This document shows positions 6,133 to 11,895 of a stretch of DNA of 12,651 nt, piece by piece. The position numbers were made by a program, and so were the translations under genes. The notes below the pieces were generated by a model that ran no database searches, was not told the origin of the DNA, and worked only from the letters and a program-made list of their open reading frames with translations. This DNA comes from Baffinella frigidus (Eukaryota; Cryptophyceae; Cryptomonadales; Baffinellaceae), in NCBI GenBank assembly GCA_026770585.1, contig MU647037.1:18104-30754 (forward strand), in the 5' to 3' direction. Each line of letters begins with the position of its first letter. Position 1 is the first letter of the stretch.

Positions 6133-6337
6133 CTGCCCCGTGATGTGTGAGTGATTCGAAGGGACGGGATGACGCGCGCCGCAAGCTAAGTGGCGTGGTC
6201 TTGGAGCGGCAGCAGCGCGTGCAGCGGATTTAGGTCCGTTAGGTTCTTCCAGCTCCCAACATAGGCGGAAACCGGAACTGGTTCTGTAGAAAGGCCATGC
6301 TTCCTTTCGGATTTACGTAGGTTCGTTCTCGGAGTAC
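6080..6337 (+). repeat. Inverted segmental duplicate, copy 2
   Basis: Plus-strand counterpart of the minus strand of 4110-4300. Relative to that copy it lacks 6 bases near 6170 and contains an extra 83 bases (6233-6315) bounded by CGGATTTA at 6225-6232 and 6308-6315. It ends at GGTTCGTTCTCGGAGTA, where the family B element begins. Confidence 0.7.
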
Positions 6338-6455
6338 AGGGGTATCTCTCTCACACGAAACTGCCCCCCCTAGGACCCTGGAGTAGGCCTATGCCCAGGT
6401 CCCTATGGTGGTCCTAGGGGGGTGGGCCTTTCCAATAAGCGAGGTAGTCCTTCCG
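6335..6455. mobile_element. Family B MITE, copy 1 (diverged)
   Basis: Starts TACAGGGGTATCTCTCTCAC and ends near GCGAGGTAGTCCTTCCG. The interior has CCCCCCCTAGGACCCT, GTAGGCCTATGCC and GGTCCTAGGGGGG. The right terminus has drifted, so the end is approximate. It sits at the TA of GGAGTA, a site that is uninterrupted in the paralogous segment at 4110-4115. Confidence 0.8.
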
Positions 6456-6754
6456 GTGTCCGTCTATGGTGGGAGTTAAAAGAACATAAAGGACCTAACT
6501 ACGTGAAACCACTGGATGGCAACCGACAAGGATAAGGTGCCCATATGGCGACCTCGCCAAAAGTCATCATACCCGAGAAACAACAATCGACTTTTCTCCA
6601 AAAGTGGCCAATTTGGGGGGAAGAATTGTGAACTGACCGCACTTCCCGAATTCTAGACAGTCGTTTTGCGTAGAAACGGCCAGCGTGTTTCGCTCGCGGA
6701 AAGTTCTTGACCAGGCGACCATCAGCTGGGGGGTGCCACCCTAGATTTTACGCG
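6456..6754. other. Gene-free stretch
   Basis: No exon, MITE or strong repeat is seen. The sequence is less GC-rich than its surroundings, with short recurring strings such as ATCGACTTTT (here and near 6861). Confidence 0.4.
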
Positions 6755-6788
6755 AATAAATTGTAAAAAACAATAAATTGTAAAAAAT
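6755..6788. repeat. 17-bp tandem repeat, AT-rich
   Basis: AATAAATTGTAAAAAAC followed by AATAAATTGTAAAAAAT. A following ATAATGGCTCCA matches the inner arm of the family G element at 8762-8773. Confidence 0.85.
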
Positions 6789-6888
6789 AATGGCTCCATT
6801 AGAGTCCCTCTCGGGGACTTCCGATCCACTTTTGGCGTGTATCCCCCCTGAAATCCAAGAAATCGACTTTTGCGATTGCTCCCCGTCT

Positions 6889-6943
6889 AATCTTGGGTGG
6901 GGTAGCATACCAAGTCAGAATCTTGGGTGGGGTAGCATACCAA
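6889..6943. repeat. 30-bp period tandem duplication
   Basis: AATCTTGGGTGGGGTAGCAT followed by ACCAA occurs at 6889 and again at 6919 without change. No coding role is apparent. Confidence 0.9.
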
Positions 6944-6982
6944 TTCTTTGTTGTGAACGCTACAGGCTCCACGAATCCCGAG

Positions 6983-7037
6983 GCCGACGTCCTCATAACC
7001 TTGCGTCCTTAGATGCCCTTAGAGCCTAGATACCCAC
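6983..7037. mobile_element. Family E MITE, left-truncated copy
   Basis: 55 bases identical to 1633-1687 (GCCGACGTCCTCATAACCTT through AGCCTAGATACCCAC). The left terminal repeat is missing. Identity across 5 kb suggests recent copying or shared recent ancestry. Confidence 0.85.
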
Positions 7038-7123
7038 CTTTGTGGACTACATGTATCCCTAGAACCCCACGCACTTCCTCGGCAGGGGGGGGGTACATTC
7101 AAGAAATTTACTGTCCAGCGCTG

Positions 7124-7240
7124 TACAGGGGTACCTCGCTCATGAGAAACAACCCCCTCCTAGGACCCTACAGTAGGCCTATGCCTAGGGCCCTAGGGTC
7201 CTAGGGGGGGACGTTTTCGTATGGGCGAGGTACCCTTGTA
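7124..7240. mobile_element. Family B MITE, copy 2
   Basis: A 117-bp element from TACAGGGGTACCTCGCTCAT to GGGCGAGGTACCCTTGTA. The interior is CCCCCTCCTAGGACCCTACAG then TAGGCCTATGCCTAGGG. It is palindromic and non-coding, with TA at both ends. Confidence 0.9.
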
Positions 7241-7279
7241 AGTGGCGAGTAGCCTCTTACACTCCTGCTTAGGCATATC

Positions 7280-7421
7280 TTTATCCGGGGAAATCTATTT
7301 TTCTTTCATTTGATGGCAACGAAAATTACTACACAATTCGTTCTTATTAGTAATATAAAATAATCTGTGTAGTAATTTTGATTGCCATCAAATGAAAGAA
7401 AAATAGATTTTCCCGGATAAA
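7280..7421. mobile_element. Family F MITE, copy 1
   Basis: A 142-bp palindrome with arms of more than 50 bp, from TTTATCCGGGGAAATC to TTTTCCCGGATAAA, including CTATTTTTCTTTCATTTGAT and AAAATTACTACACA. It shares its ends and the TACTACACA segment with 10361-10492. It is strikingly AT-rich against its surroundings. Confidence 0.9.
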
Positions 7422-7507
7422 TCTAAGGGCCTGCGACCAGCTGGGGGTAACATATGACCCTCCATCCACGTAAGGGAGAGCAAGCTGCTCCAGCTACACT
7501 GTACATC

Positions 7508-7633
7508 TACAGGGGTACCTCCCTCATAAAAAAGCGCCCCCCCCCCCAGCTAGGACCACCACAGGGCCTTGGGCACAGTCCTGCTGTAGGGTCCTACGGG
7601 GCGTTGGTTTCTTATGAGCGAGGCACCCCTGTA
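7508..7633. mobile_element. Family B MITE, copy 3
   Basis: A 126-bp element from TACAGGGGTACCTCCCTCAT to ATGAGCGAGGCACCCCTGTA, with an expanded C run (CCCCCCCCCCC) near the left arm. It is followed within six bases by a family C element. Confidence 0.9.
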
Positions 7634-7638
7634 CACCG

Positions 7639-7742
7639 TATCCCTTAAGTGACCAGTAGGCTCATACGCCCTACCGTTGGGCCCTAGGACCTGCCTAGGG
7701 CTTCCACGGGCGATTATTCACCCGTTGGTCACTTAAGGGATA
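7639..7742. mobile_element. Family C MITE, copy 2
   Basis: A 104-bp element, TATCCCTTAAGTGACCAGTA to GGTCACTTAAGGGATA. The interior has CGCCCTACCGTTGGGCCCTAGG and GGGCGATTATTCACCC. Confidence 0.9.
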
Positions 7743-7780
7743 GGTACCTCGCCCACAAGACGGCGCAACCTCCTAGGACC
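7743..7780. mobile_element. Family B MITE, left half of a split copy
   Basis: GGTACCTCGCCCACAAGACG followed by GCGCAACCTCCTAGGACCC resembles the left arm of family B without its partner nearby. The matching right arm (CCTGAGCGAGGCACCTTTCT) is at 8034-8070. The two halves are separated by a complete B and a complete C element, which suggests nested insertion. Confidence 0.6.
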
Positions 7781-7781
7781 C

Positions 7782-7900
7782 AGCAGGGGTATTTCGCTCA
7801 TAAGGAGCCGCGCCCCCCCCCGACCCTACAGTAGGCCTATCAACGCCCCTGCGGTGGTCCCACGGGGGGGCGCAGCTCCTTACACGCGAGGCACCCCTGC
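7782..7900. mobile_element. Family B MITE, copy 4
   Basis: From GCAGGGGTATTTCGCTCAT to CGCGAGGCACCCCTGCA. The interior is CGACCCTACAGTAGGCCTAT. The terminal TA is replaced (AGCAGG and CCTGCA). It lies inside the split B element. Confidence 0.85.
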
Positions 7901-7910
7901 ACACCAAGTC

Positions 7911-8015
7911 TATCCCTTAAGTGGCGAGGCAGTCGAAATTGACCGCTAAGAGGCCCTAGGCAGGCCCTAGGGCCGTACCGTAGGGCGTATGCGCCTACTC
8001 GCCATTTAAGGGATA
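7911..8015. mobile_element. Family C MITE, copy 3
   Basis: A 105-bp element from TATCCCTTAAGTGGCGAG to CGCCATTTAAGGGATA, interior CCCTAGGCAGGCCCTAGGGC and CCGTAGGGCGTATGCG. The asymmetric centre is inverted relative to copies 1 and 2. Confidence 0.9.
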
Positions 8016-8033
8016 CGGCCCAGTGTACCGTAT

Positions 8034-8070
8034 ACGGGGGGACAGCGTCTCCTGAGCGAGGCACCTTTCT
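8034..8070. mobile_element. Family B MITE, right half of a split copy
   Basis: ACGGGGGGACAGCGTCTCCT then GAGCGAGGCACCTTTCT is a right arm of family B without an adjacent left arm. It pairs best with 7743-7780. Confidence 0.6.
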
Positions 8071-8086
8071 GCTGACGCCACCCGGT

Positions 8087-8263
8087 TCAAGGGTACCTCG
8101 CTCATAAGAAACTGCCCCCCTCCTGAGGCACTATGGTGCCCCCCTAGGGCCACCATAGGGCCCCAAACGTAGGTCACTAACCACCAGAAGACGAAACGAT
8201 GCAGGCGCCTACTGTAGGGTCCTAGGGGGGAGGGCGTTTTCTCATGAGCGAGGTACCCCTGTA
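8087..8263. mobile_element. Family B MITE, copy 5 (enlarged)
   Basis: About 177 bp, from TCAAGGGTACCTCGCTCAT to ATGAGCGAGGTACCCCTGTA. The arms are typical, but the centre has an extra segment of about 55 bases (about 8163-8212) not seen in other copies. Confidence 0.85.
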
Positions 8264-8367
8264 GGCACTGCTCGTGACACAAGTCGAGGTGAGCTCCTCT
8301 CGAGGCGTGTGGTTGTGCATGGGGAAGAAGCGTGATGCGCCATGTAGAAGCGATCAGAAGAGCTCTC

Positions 8368-8405
8368 CGACCTCCCGTCCGTCCTCTTCGAACACTCTCC
8401 CCGTC
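8368..8405 (-). other. Weak candidate exon next to telomere-like array
   Basis: On the minus strand the pyrimidine-rich complement of the telomere-like array ends in CTCAACTCGCAG, a fair acceptor, followed by a frame reading TGRVFEEDGREVGELF and a stop. No donor or partner exon is recognised. It could be chance. The stretch 8264-8367 shows nothing else. Confidence 0.2.
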
Positions 8406-8412
8406 CTGCGAG

Positions 8413-8640
8413 TTGAGGGTTTCGGGTTTCGGGTTTAGTGTTAAGTGTTGAGTGATTAGTGTTTAGTGTTTAGTGTTTAGTGTTTAGGGTTTGGGGTTTG
8501 GGGTTTGGGGTTTGGGGTTTATGGTTTAGGGTTTGGGGTTTGGAGTTTAGGGTTTAGGTTTTGGGGTTTATGGGGTTAGGCGCCGCGCTGTACGGGTGAG
8601 TTAGTGTTCAGGGTTTAGGGCTTAGGGTTTAGGGTAGAGT
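8413..8640 (+). repeat. Second degenerate telomere-like array
   Basis: Units of TTTCGGG, TTTAGTG, TTTGGGG and TTTAGGG, interrupted by a GC-rich stretch at 8577-8600. The orientation is the same as at 176-450. TTTAGTG is a variant not prominent in the first array. Confidence 0.85.
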
Positions 8641-8736
8641 TCCGCGATAATTCGGGTGCGTCCCGCAAGATTTAAGAGCCGTTCTGAGATAGTCCCGCAG
8701 CTGTTCACTAACCCGGATGGATACCTCTAGTTTCAT

Positions 8737-8928
8737 AGTTCACAACGCCTTCGCGAAGCAATAATGGCTCCAAGCCCTGGTACAAATTTTGTACCAAACA
8801 TTGGACACGGCCCTAATATACCCTTCATGGACATTTAAACGACTTCACGGTCGTGTCCATGGTCGTGTCCCATACAAAATTTGTACGGGGCTTGGAGCCA
8901 TTATTGCTTCGCGAAGGCGTCGGAAACT
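8737..8928. mobile_element. Family G MITE
   Basis: A 192-bp palindromic element. Arms of about 45 bp carry ACGCCTTCGCGAAGCAATAA then TGGCTCCAAGCCC and GTACAAATTTTGTA. The centre has GGTCGTGTCC repeated in tandem (8849-8869). The ends are ATAGTT and AACTAT. It is the only copy in the window, and no coding potential is seen. Confidence 0.85.
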
Positions 8929-8965
8929 ATTAAGTTCCGGGACGGTGACGAACACGCGGCAGTCT

Positions 8966-9085
8966 TACAGGGGTACCTCGCTCAAAAGAAACCGCCCCCC
9001 CCTAGGAAACCACAGTATGTCCACGCCTAGCGCCACATGGTGGCCCTAGGGGGGGCAAGTTTTTCATGAGCGAGGTACCCCTGTA
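8966..9085. mobile_element. Family B MITE, copy 6
   Basis: A 120-bp element, TACAGGGGTACCTCGCTCA to CATGAGCGAGGTACCCCTGTA. The interior has CCCCCCCTAGGAAACCACAG and GGCCCTAGGGGGG. Confidence 0.92.
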
Positions 9086-9358
9086 GGACCAGAAAACGTG
9101 CTGGACACTCACCCCTCTCACGTCCCAACACAAAAAAACCGTTGCAGAATCGATCGGGTATCCCTGTGAGCCTCGGTCGGACAGGTGACGAGCCTCGGTG
9201 GCTCCTCCCAAGCGGGGTCACAATCCCACGAGATGGGGGGGGGGGGTCGCACCCCGCGTCCACCCGCAGAGACCCTCCCCCCTCCAGCCGCACCGCACAC
9301 ATGATCCCCGGCTGCGGCAGCAGCGGCCCCGCGCCACTTTCCCGGCTCTCCGGCTTAC
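9086..9358. other. Stretch without a recognised gene
   Basis: GC-rich sequence with a G run at 9236-9246. Open frames on both strands are Pro/Arg-rich and unconvincing. Part of it would be intron if the candidate exon at 9359-9404 is real. Confidence 0.4.
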
Positions 9359-9404
9359 TTTCGAGCTGGCCCTGCCCTCGTCCCTGACTCCAGCCCAGCT
9401 GCGC
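9359..9404 (-). CDS. Candidate 46-nt exon
   Basis: On the minus strand, CCCCCCCCGCTGCAG (acceptor, ending at 9405) is followed by 46 open bases and a strong donor GAAA|GTAAGC at 9358. In one frame it reads AQLGWSQGRGQGQLE. The strand matches the other candidate exons, but the frame cannot be fixed because no neighbour joins it. The call rests on the quality of the two splice sites only. Confidence 0.3.
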
Positions 9405-9451
9405 CTGCAGCGGGGGGGGTAGGGGTTAGTCTCTTTGAGTGCAGTACACCC

Positions 9452-9554
9452 TATCCCTCAAGTGCCCATAGGGGGAATATTCACCCTAACTCGCCCTAGG
9501 CAGGTCCTAGGGCCCTACCGTAGGGTGTGTGCGCCTACTGGACACTGAAGGGAT
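9452..9554. mobile_element. Family C MITE, copy 4 (diverged)
   Basis: From TATCCCTCAAGTGCCC to GGACACTGAAGGGAT. The interior has CGCCCTAGGCAGGTCCTAGG then GCCCTACCGTAGGGTGTG. Its centre has the same orientation as the copy at 7911. The ends have drifted. Confidence 0.8.
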
Positions 9555-9566
9555 GCCCTAGACCCT

Positions 9567-9743
9567 CTCCCCGGGGCGGAACGCAGATGGACCCTGAACT
9601 CATGTTAGCGACTTGGCCACAGACGGTTGACATATGTTGACTTTTGAAATTAATGTCGGTAGGCTCAACCCCCCTTGACAAATACATCATATGTCTCCCC
9701 GGGGCGGAACGCAGAGGGACCCTGAAGTCGTGTTAGCGACTTG
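9567..9743. repeat. 49-bp direct repeat, 128-bp period
   Basis: CTCCCCGGGGCGGAACGCAG, then GACCCTGAA and TGTTAGCGACTTG, occurs at 9567-9615 and 9695-9743 with a few differences. The spacer holds GTTGACATATGTTGAC and CTCAACCCCCC. No inverted ends were seen, so this is more like a tandem duplication than a MITE. Confidence 0.85.
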
Positions 9744-9746
9744 TTT

Positions 9747-9800
9747 CTGCTTGAAAAGTCGAAGCCGGGGTTTTAACCTGCTTGAAAAATCGAAGCCGGG
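9747..9800. repeat. 31-bp period tandem repeat
   Basis: CTGCTTGAAAAGTCGAAGCC at 9747 and CTGCTTGAAAAATCGAAGCC at 9778, directly after the 49-bp repeat. Confidence 0.85.
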
Positions 9801-9836
9801 TCATTTTTTTACCTTTTTGGGCTTTAAATTGCAGTT

Positions 9837-9880
9837 GAAAGCAACTTGAAACAAAAGTGAAAGCAACTTGAAACAAAAGT
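9837..9880. repeat. 22-bp exact tandem repeat
   Basis: GAAAGCAACTTGAAACAAAA plus GT, two identical copies at 9837 and 9859. A short GC palindrome (CCTCCCCGGCCGGAGG) follows. Confidence 0.88.
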
Positions 9881-10124
9881 ACCTCCCCGGCCGGAGGTTG
9901 GCTGATAATGTTGGGAGATTAGCTGACGCTGCAGTTGGCCGAAAACGTTTGAGTGGATTATGCGGAGGGATTCCTTGACTGGAGGTGACTTTTGCAGAAG
10001 GTGGCGGCAAATGTCGATTTGTAGAGGACTATCGCGGCATGCCCACATGGATCCCACCTTTATGGCGATGGGATCACACATTTATGGCAAGACCAAATTT
10101 TCGGAGGCAGGGCTAGGAGAGGAC

Positions 10125-10169
10125 CTTGTGGCAAGCTCCTCGAGGTTGCGCTGGAGGCGCGCGGCCTCC
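10125..10169 (-). pseudogene. Coiled-coil exon B, partial duplicate
   Basis: The minus strand reads EAARLQRNLEELAT, nearly the same as EAARLQRNLEELAK in exon B at 10523-10588, and keeps an AAG|GTCC donor, although two extra bases (ACAAG for AAG) shift the end. The exon's 5' part and acceptor are missing. It would be downstream of exon B in the same gene. Confidence 0.65.
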
Positions 10170-10188
10170 CAAGTCGCGGACGTCCGGA

Positions 10189-10249
10189 AAAGTTGACGGG
10201 CGATTCTCAAGTTGACAGTCTTGGACCGTGGAGAAACCCCGTCAACTTT
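10189..10249. repeat. Short inverted repeat with GTTGAC ends
   Basis: AAAGTTGACGGG at 10189-10200 pairs with CCCCGTCAACTTT at 10237-10249. A further GTTGAC lies inside. It resembles the small hairpin at 12184-12225 in size and end sequence. Confidence 0.6.
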
Positions 10250-10360
10250 GGCGCGAAAAAGAGCCCGGCCTCACCGTATCAAGACTATTTGGTCCCGCCG
10301 ATTTGGTCTTGCCGATAGAGCCAGCCAGCATCAGCTGGAAATGTTGCATGTGCAGTGGGT

Positions 10361-10492
10361 TTTATCCGGGAACAAGTATTTTTCTTTTAAAAAATCCGTA
10401 CGAAAATTACCACACAATTGCTTCGGACGTGACCAGTTGTGTAGTAATTTTCATTGCCAGCTTTTAAAAGAAAAATACTTGTTCCCGGATAA
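10361..10492. mobile_element. Family F MITE, copy 2
   Basis: A 132-bp palindrome from TTTATCCGGGAACAAGTATT to CTTGTTCCCGGATAA, with CTTTTAAAA and AAAATTACCACACAATTG near the centre. It lies about 30 bases beyond the donor of coiled-coil exon B, so it would be intronic. Confidence 0.9.
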
Positions 10493-10522
10493 GGTTATCG
10501 TGGTGGGGTGTGGGGAGGGGAC

Positions 10523-10588
10523 CTTGGCAAGCTCCTCGAGGTTTCGCTGAAGGCGCGCGGCCTCCATCCGCTGCTCCGACACCTTTTT
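10523..10588 (-). CDS. Coiled-coil gene, exon B
   Basis: A 66-nt minus-strand exon. The acceptor is TTCTCTGCAG at 10589-10598 and the donor AAG|GTCCCC at 10522; both ends are phase 0. It encodes 22 residues (KKVSEQRMEAARLQRNLEEL then AK), charged and Leu-spaced as in a coiled coil. Joined in phase to the upstream exon A (11580-11675), the reading RVSEMQ-KKVSEQRMEAARL continues smoothly. The gene's identity is unknown, because coiled-coil segments alone do not identify a family. A second partial copy lies at 10125-10169, and its acceptor region is repeated upstream. Confidence 0.6.
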
Positions 10589-10755
10589 CTGCAGAGAACA
10601 ACAGCCCATTAATACGGGATGCGAGGCCTTTTTTTTCTGCAGAGAGCACCGACCCATTGATACGGGACATGCCACCATTTTCTGCAGAGAGAGCCAAGCC
10701 ATTGGTAGGGGGAACGCTCCGACACCTTTTTCAACAGAGCGCGCCATTAATTGAG
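10579..10755 (-). repeat. Serially duplicated 3' splice-acceptor units
   Basis: Units of about 45-48 bp, four recognisable. On the minus strand each has CCATT or CCGTAT near its start, a CAATGG or TAATGG string, then a pyrimidine tract and CTGCAG|AAAA. The AG acceptor is intact at 10589, 10637 and 10682. In the fourth unit (about 10715-10755) CTGCAG is replaced by CTGTTG, but the following exon-like string GGTGTCGGAGC is kept. Only the unit at 10589 leads into the full exon B. Confidence 0.75.
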
Positions 10756-10822
10756 AGGGGGGAAACGTGTTCAACCCCCTCCCGTAGGTGAGCCACACAG
10801 GGCGCTACGTGGGGGTATTCCA

Positions 10823-10862
10823 GGGTCGCCCTTTGAGCCATTGGGTCGCCCTTGGAGCCGTT
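10823..10862. repeat. 20-bp tandem repeat
   Basis: GGGTCGCCCTTTGAGCCATT followed by GGGTCGCCCTTGGAGCCGTT. It is followed by a second imperfect pair, AAAATTGACTTTTGAATACC at 10871 and AAAATGACTTTGAAATACCC at 10904. Confidence 0.85.
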
Positions 10863-11052
10863 TTCTTCTCAAAATTGACTTTTGAATACCGTTTCACCTA
10901 AAAAAATGACTTTGAAATACCCCCCCCTCCGGCCCTGCGTGGAAACCCTAAACCGTGCACCCCAACCCATTGATGAAGTGAACAGATGTGTTTCTTCGGT
11001 CTCAATCAACATGGCCAGACAGGCACATGCATCTGGTTGAAGTGGCTTATGT

Positions 11053-11218
11053 TCATAGGGCAACGTCCTGAAAATGGGGAAGTTAGGCATACGGCATTGC
11101 CTAGGACCTCCTACCGTAGGCCGAGGAATCCTAGGACCAAAAAGTCTCGGCCTACGGTAGGAGGTCCTAGGCAATGCCGTAGGCCTAACTACCCCATTTT
11201 CAGGACATTACCCTATTA
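11053..11218 (+). mobile_element. Family A MITE, copy 3
   Basis: A 166-bp element from TCATAGGG to CCCTATTA, flanked by the perfect 4-bp duplication ATGT at 11049-11052 and 11219-11222. It has the same orientation and nearly the same sequence as 2388-2553. It lies between exons A and B of the coiled-coil gene. Confidence 0.92.
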
Positions 11219-11220
11219 AT

Positions 11221-11243
11221 GTGTCCGCCAACTGGGCGGACAC
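11221..11243. repeat. Small perfect hairpin
   Basis: GTGTCCGCC and GGCGGACAC, with a five-base loop, directly at the right edge of the family A copy 3. Confidence 0.7.
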
Positions 11244-11264
11244 GCAGCCTTAAATCTTGGTTCC

Positions 11265-11329
11265 GTAGTGCAAACGAAACCGGTACTGGCTTATGTCCGC
11301 TCACACAGTACCGGTTTCGTGTGCACTAC
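11265..11329. mobile_element. Palindromic element, single copy
   Basis: 24-bp arms: GTAGTGCAAACGAAACCGGT then ACTG at 11265-11288, mirrored by CAGTACCGGTTTCG then TGTGCACTAC at 11306-11329, with weaker pairing just outside. It is probably another small MITE, or the stem of one. No second copy is in the window. Confidence 0.6.
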
Positions 11330-11461
11330 ACAAGGAAACGTAGAAGCTTTTCAGGATCTACAAGTTCCTTGCGCCGTCGCGAGTTGAAAGAAGCGATTTC
11401 TCGTCCGCACGCTCATAGTAACAGGGTCTGAAATTAGATTCGTGAAGTAACTCGTTCAGCA
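11330..11461. other. Intronic stretch, nothing recognised
   Basis: If exons A and B are real this is intron between them. No repeat or motif is noted before the GA-rich tract. Confidence 0.4.
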
Positions 11462-11576
11462 AGAGAGAGAGCGAGAGGGTGGGGGGGAGAGAGACATGAG
11501 AGAGAGCGAGCGAGCGAGCGAGCGAGAGAGAGAGAGAGAGCGAGCGCGCGCGCGAGCGAGAGTGAGAGAGAGAGAG
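11462..11576. repeat. (GA)n / (GAGC)n microsatellite
   Basis: Imperfect GA, GAGC and GC dinucleotide runs with a G8 tract. On the minus strand this is a CT-rich tract that begins right after the GTACTC donor of exon A, so it lies at the 5' end of that intron. Confidence 0.9.
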
Positions 11577-11579
11577 TAC

Positions 11580-11675
11580 CTGCATCTCACTGACGCGTGT
11601 GAACGTCTGCTCCTCAAGCGCAGCCCTGTCCTCCTCGGCCGCCCGCCGCCCCTCCTCCGCCGCCGCCACCCTCTC
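11580..11675 (-). CDS. Coiled-coil gene, exon A
   Basis: A 96-nt minus-strand exon. The acceptor is GGGAGCAG (11676-11678); an alternative AG three bases earlier would add one Gln. The donor is ATGCAG|GTACTC at 11579. Both ends are phase 0. It encodes 32 residues starting ERVAAAEEGRRAAEEDRAAL and ending TFTRVSEMQ, rich in Ala, Glu and Arg with coiled-coil character. The next exon in phase is B at 10588. Part of the exon is duplicated near 11905-11936. No further upstream exon is recognised in the window, so the gene's start lies outside it or is unseen. Confidence 0.6.
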
Positions 11676-11805
11676 CTGCTCCCATCCAGATCAGCTCACG
11701 CCAGCCACCGCCCACCATCAGCCCACATCACGCCCACTACGCTAGATCTGAGGGTGGTGAATCGCAAAAGTCAACTCCCCAGTGCCGCGAGGTCAACGTT
11801 TGGAA

Positions 11806-11829
11806 GAATAGCCCGTTTTCGGGCTATTC
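11806..11829. repeat. Perfect 10-bp hairpin with TTTT loop
   Basis: GAATAGCCCG, TTTT, CGGGCTATTC. It is enclosed by weaker matches (GTCAACGTTT to the left, GTGTCAACTTATG to the right), so it may be the core of a small element. Confidence 0.8.
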
Positions 11830-11895
11830 TGCAAGGGTGTCAACTTATGATTGCTCCCGGTCACGTCTGAAGTAGAGTCGCGTAGGATGTCATCA

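Larger units (their letters stand above)
10086..10313. repeat. 13-bp inverted repeats enclosing an exon copy
   Basis: GGCAAGACCAAAT at 10086-10098 is inverted as ATTTGGTCTTGCC at 10301-10313. Between them lie a partial copy of the coiled-coil exon (10125-10169) and a hairpin-forming GTTGAC segment (10189-10249). It could be a small element carrying captured exon sequence, or coincidence. Confidence 0.4.

Noticed and set aside
7840-8282. Minus-strand open frames through the MITE belt
   Set aside because: They are made of MITE arms and cores, cross element borders, and have no protein-like composition.
6335-9085. CRISPR-like array from repeated GTACCTCGCTCAT strings
   Set aside because: The repeats occur as inverted pairs bounding discrete 117-177 bp elements, not as direct repeats with equal spacers.
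9824-10081. Minus-strand open frame of 85 codons
   Set aside because: It spans the end of a tandem repeat and has no recognised motif or splice site. Not enough to call a gene.
10212-10550. Plus-strand open frame of 112 codons
   Set aside because: It runs through the family F palindrome and is antisense to exon B, so a chance frame is more likely.
11806-11829. Bacterial-type terminator hairpin
   Set aside because: The T run is in the loop, not after the stem, and the window is eukaryotic.
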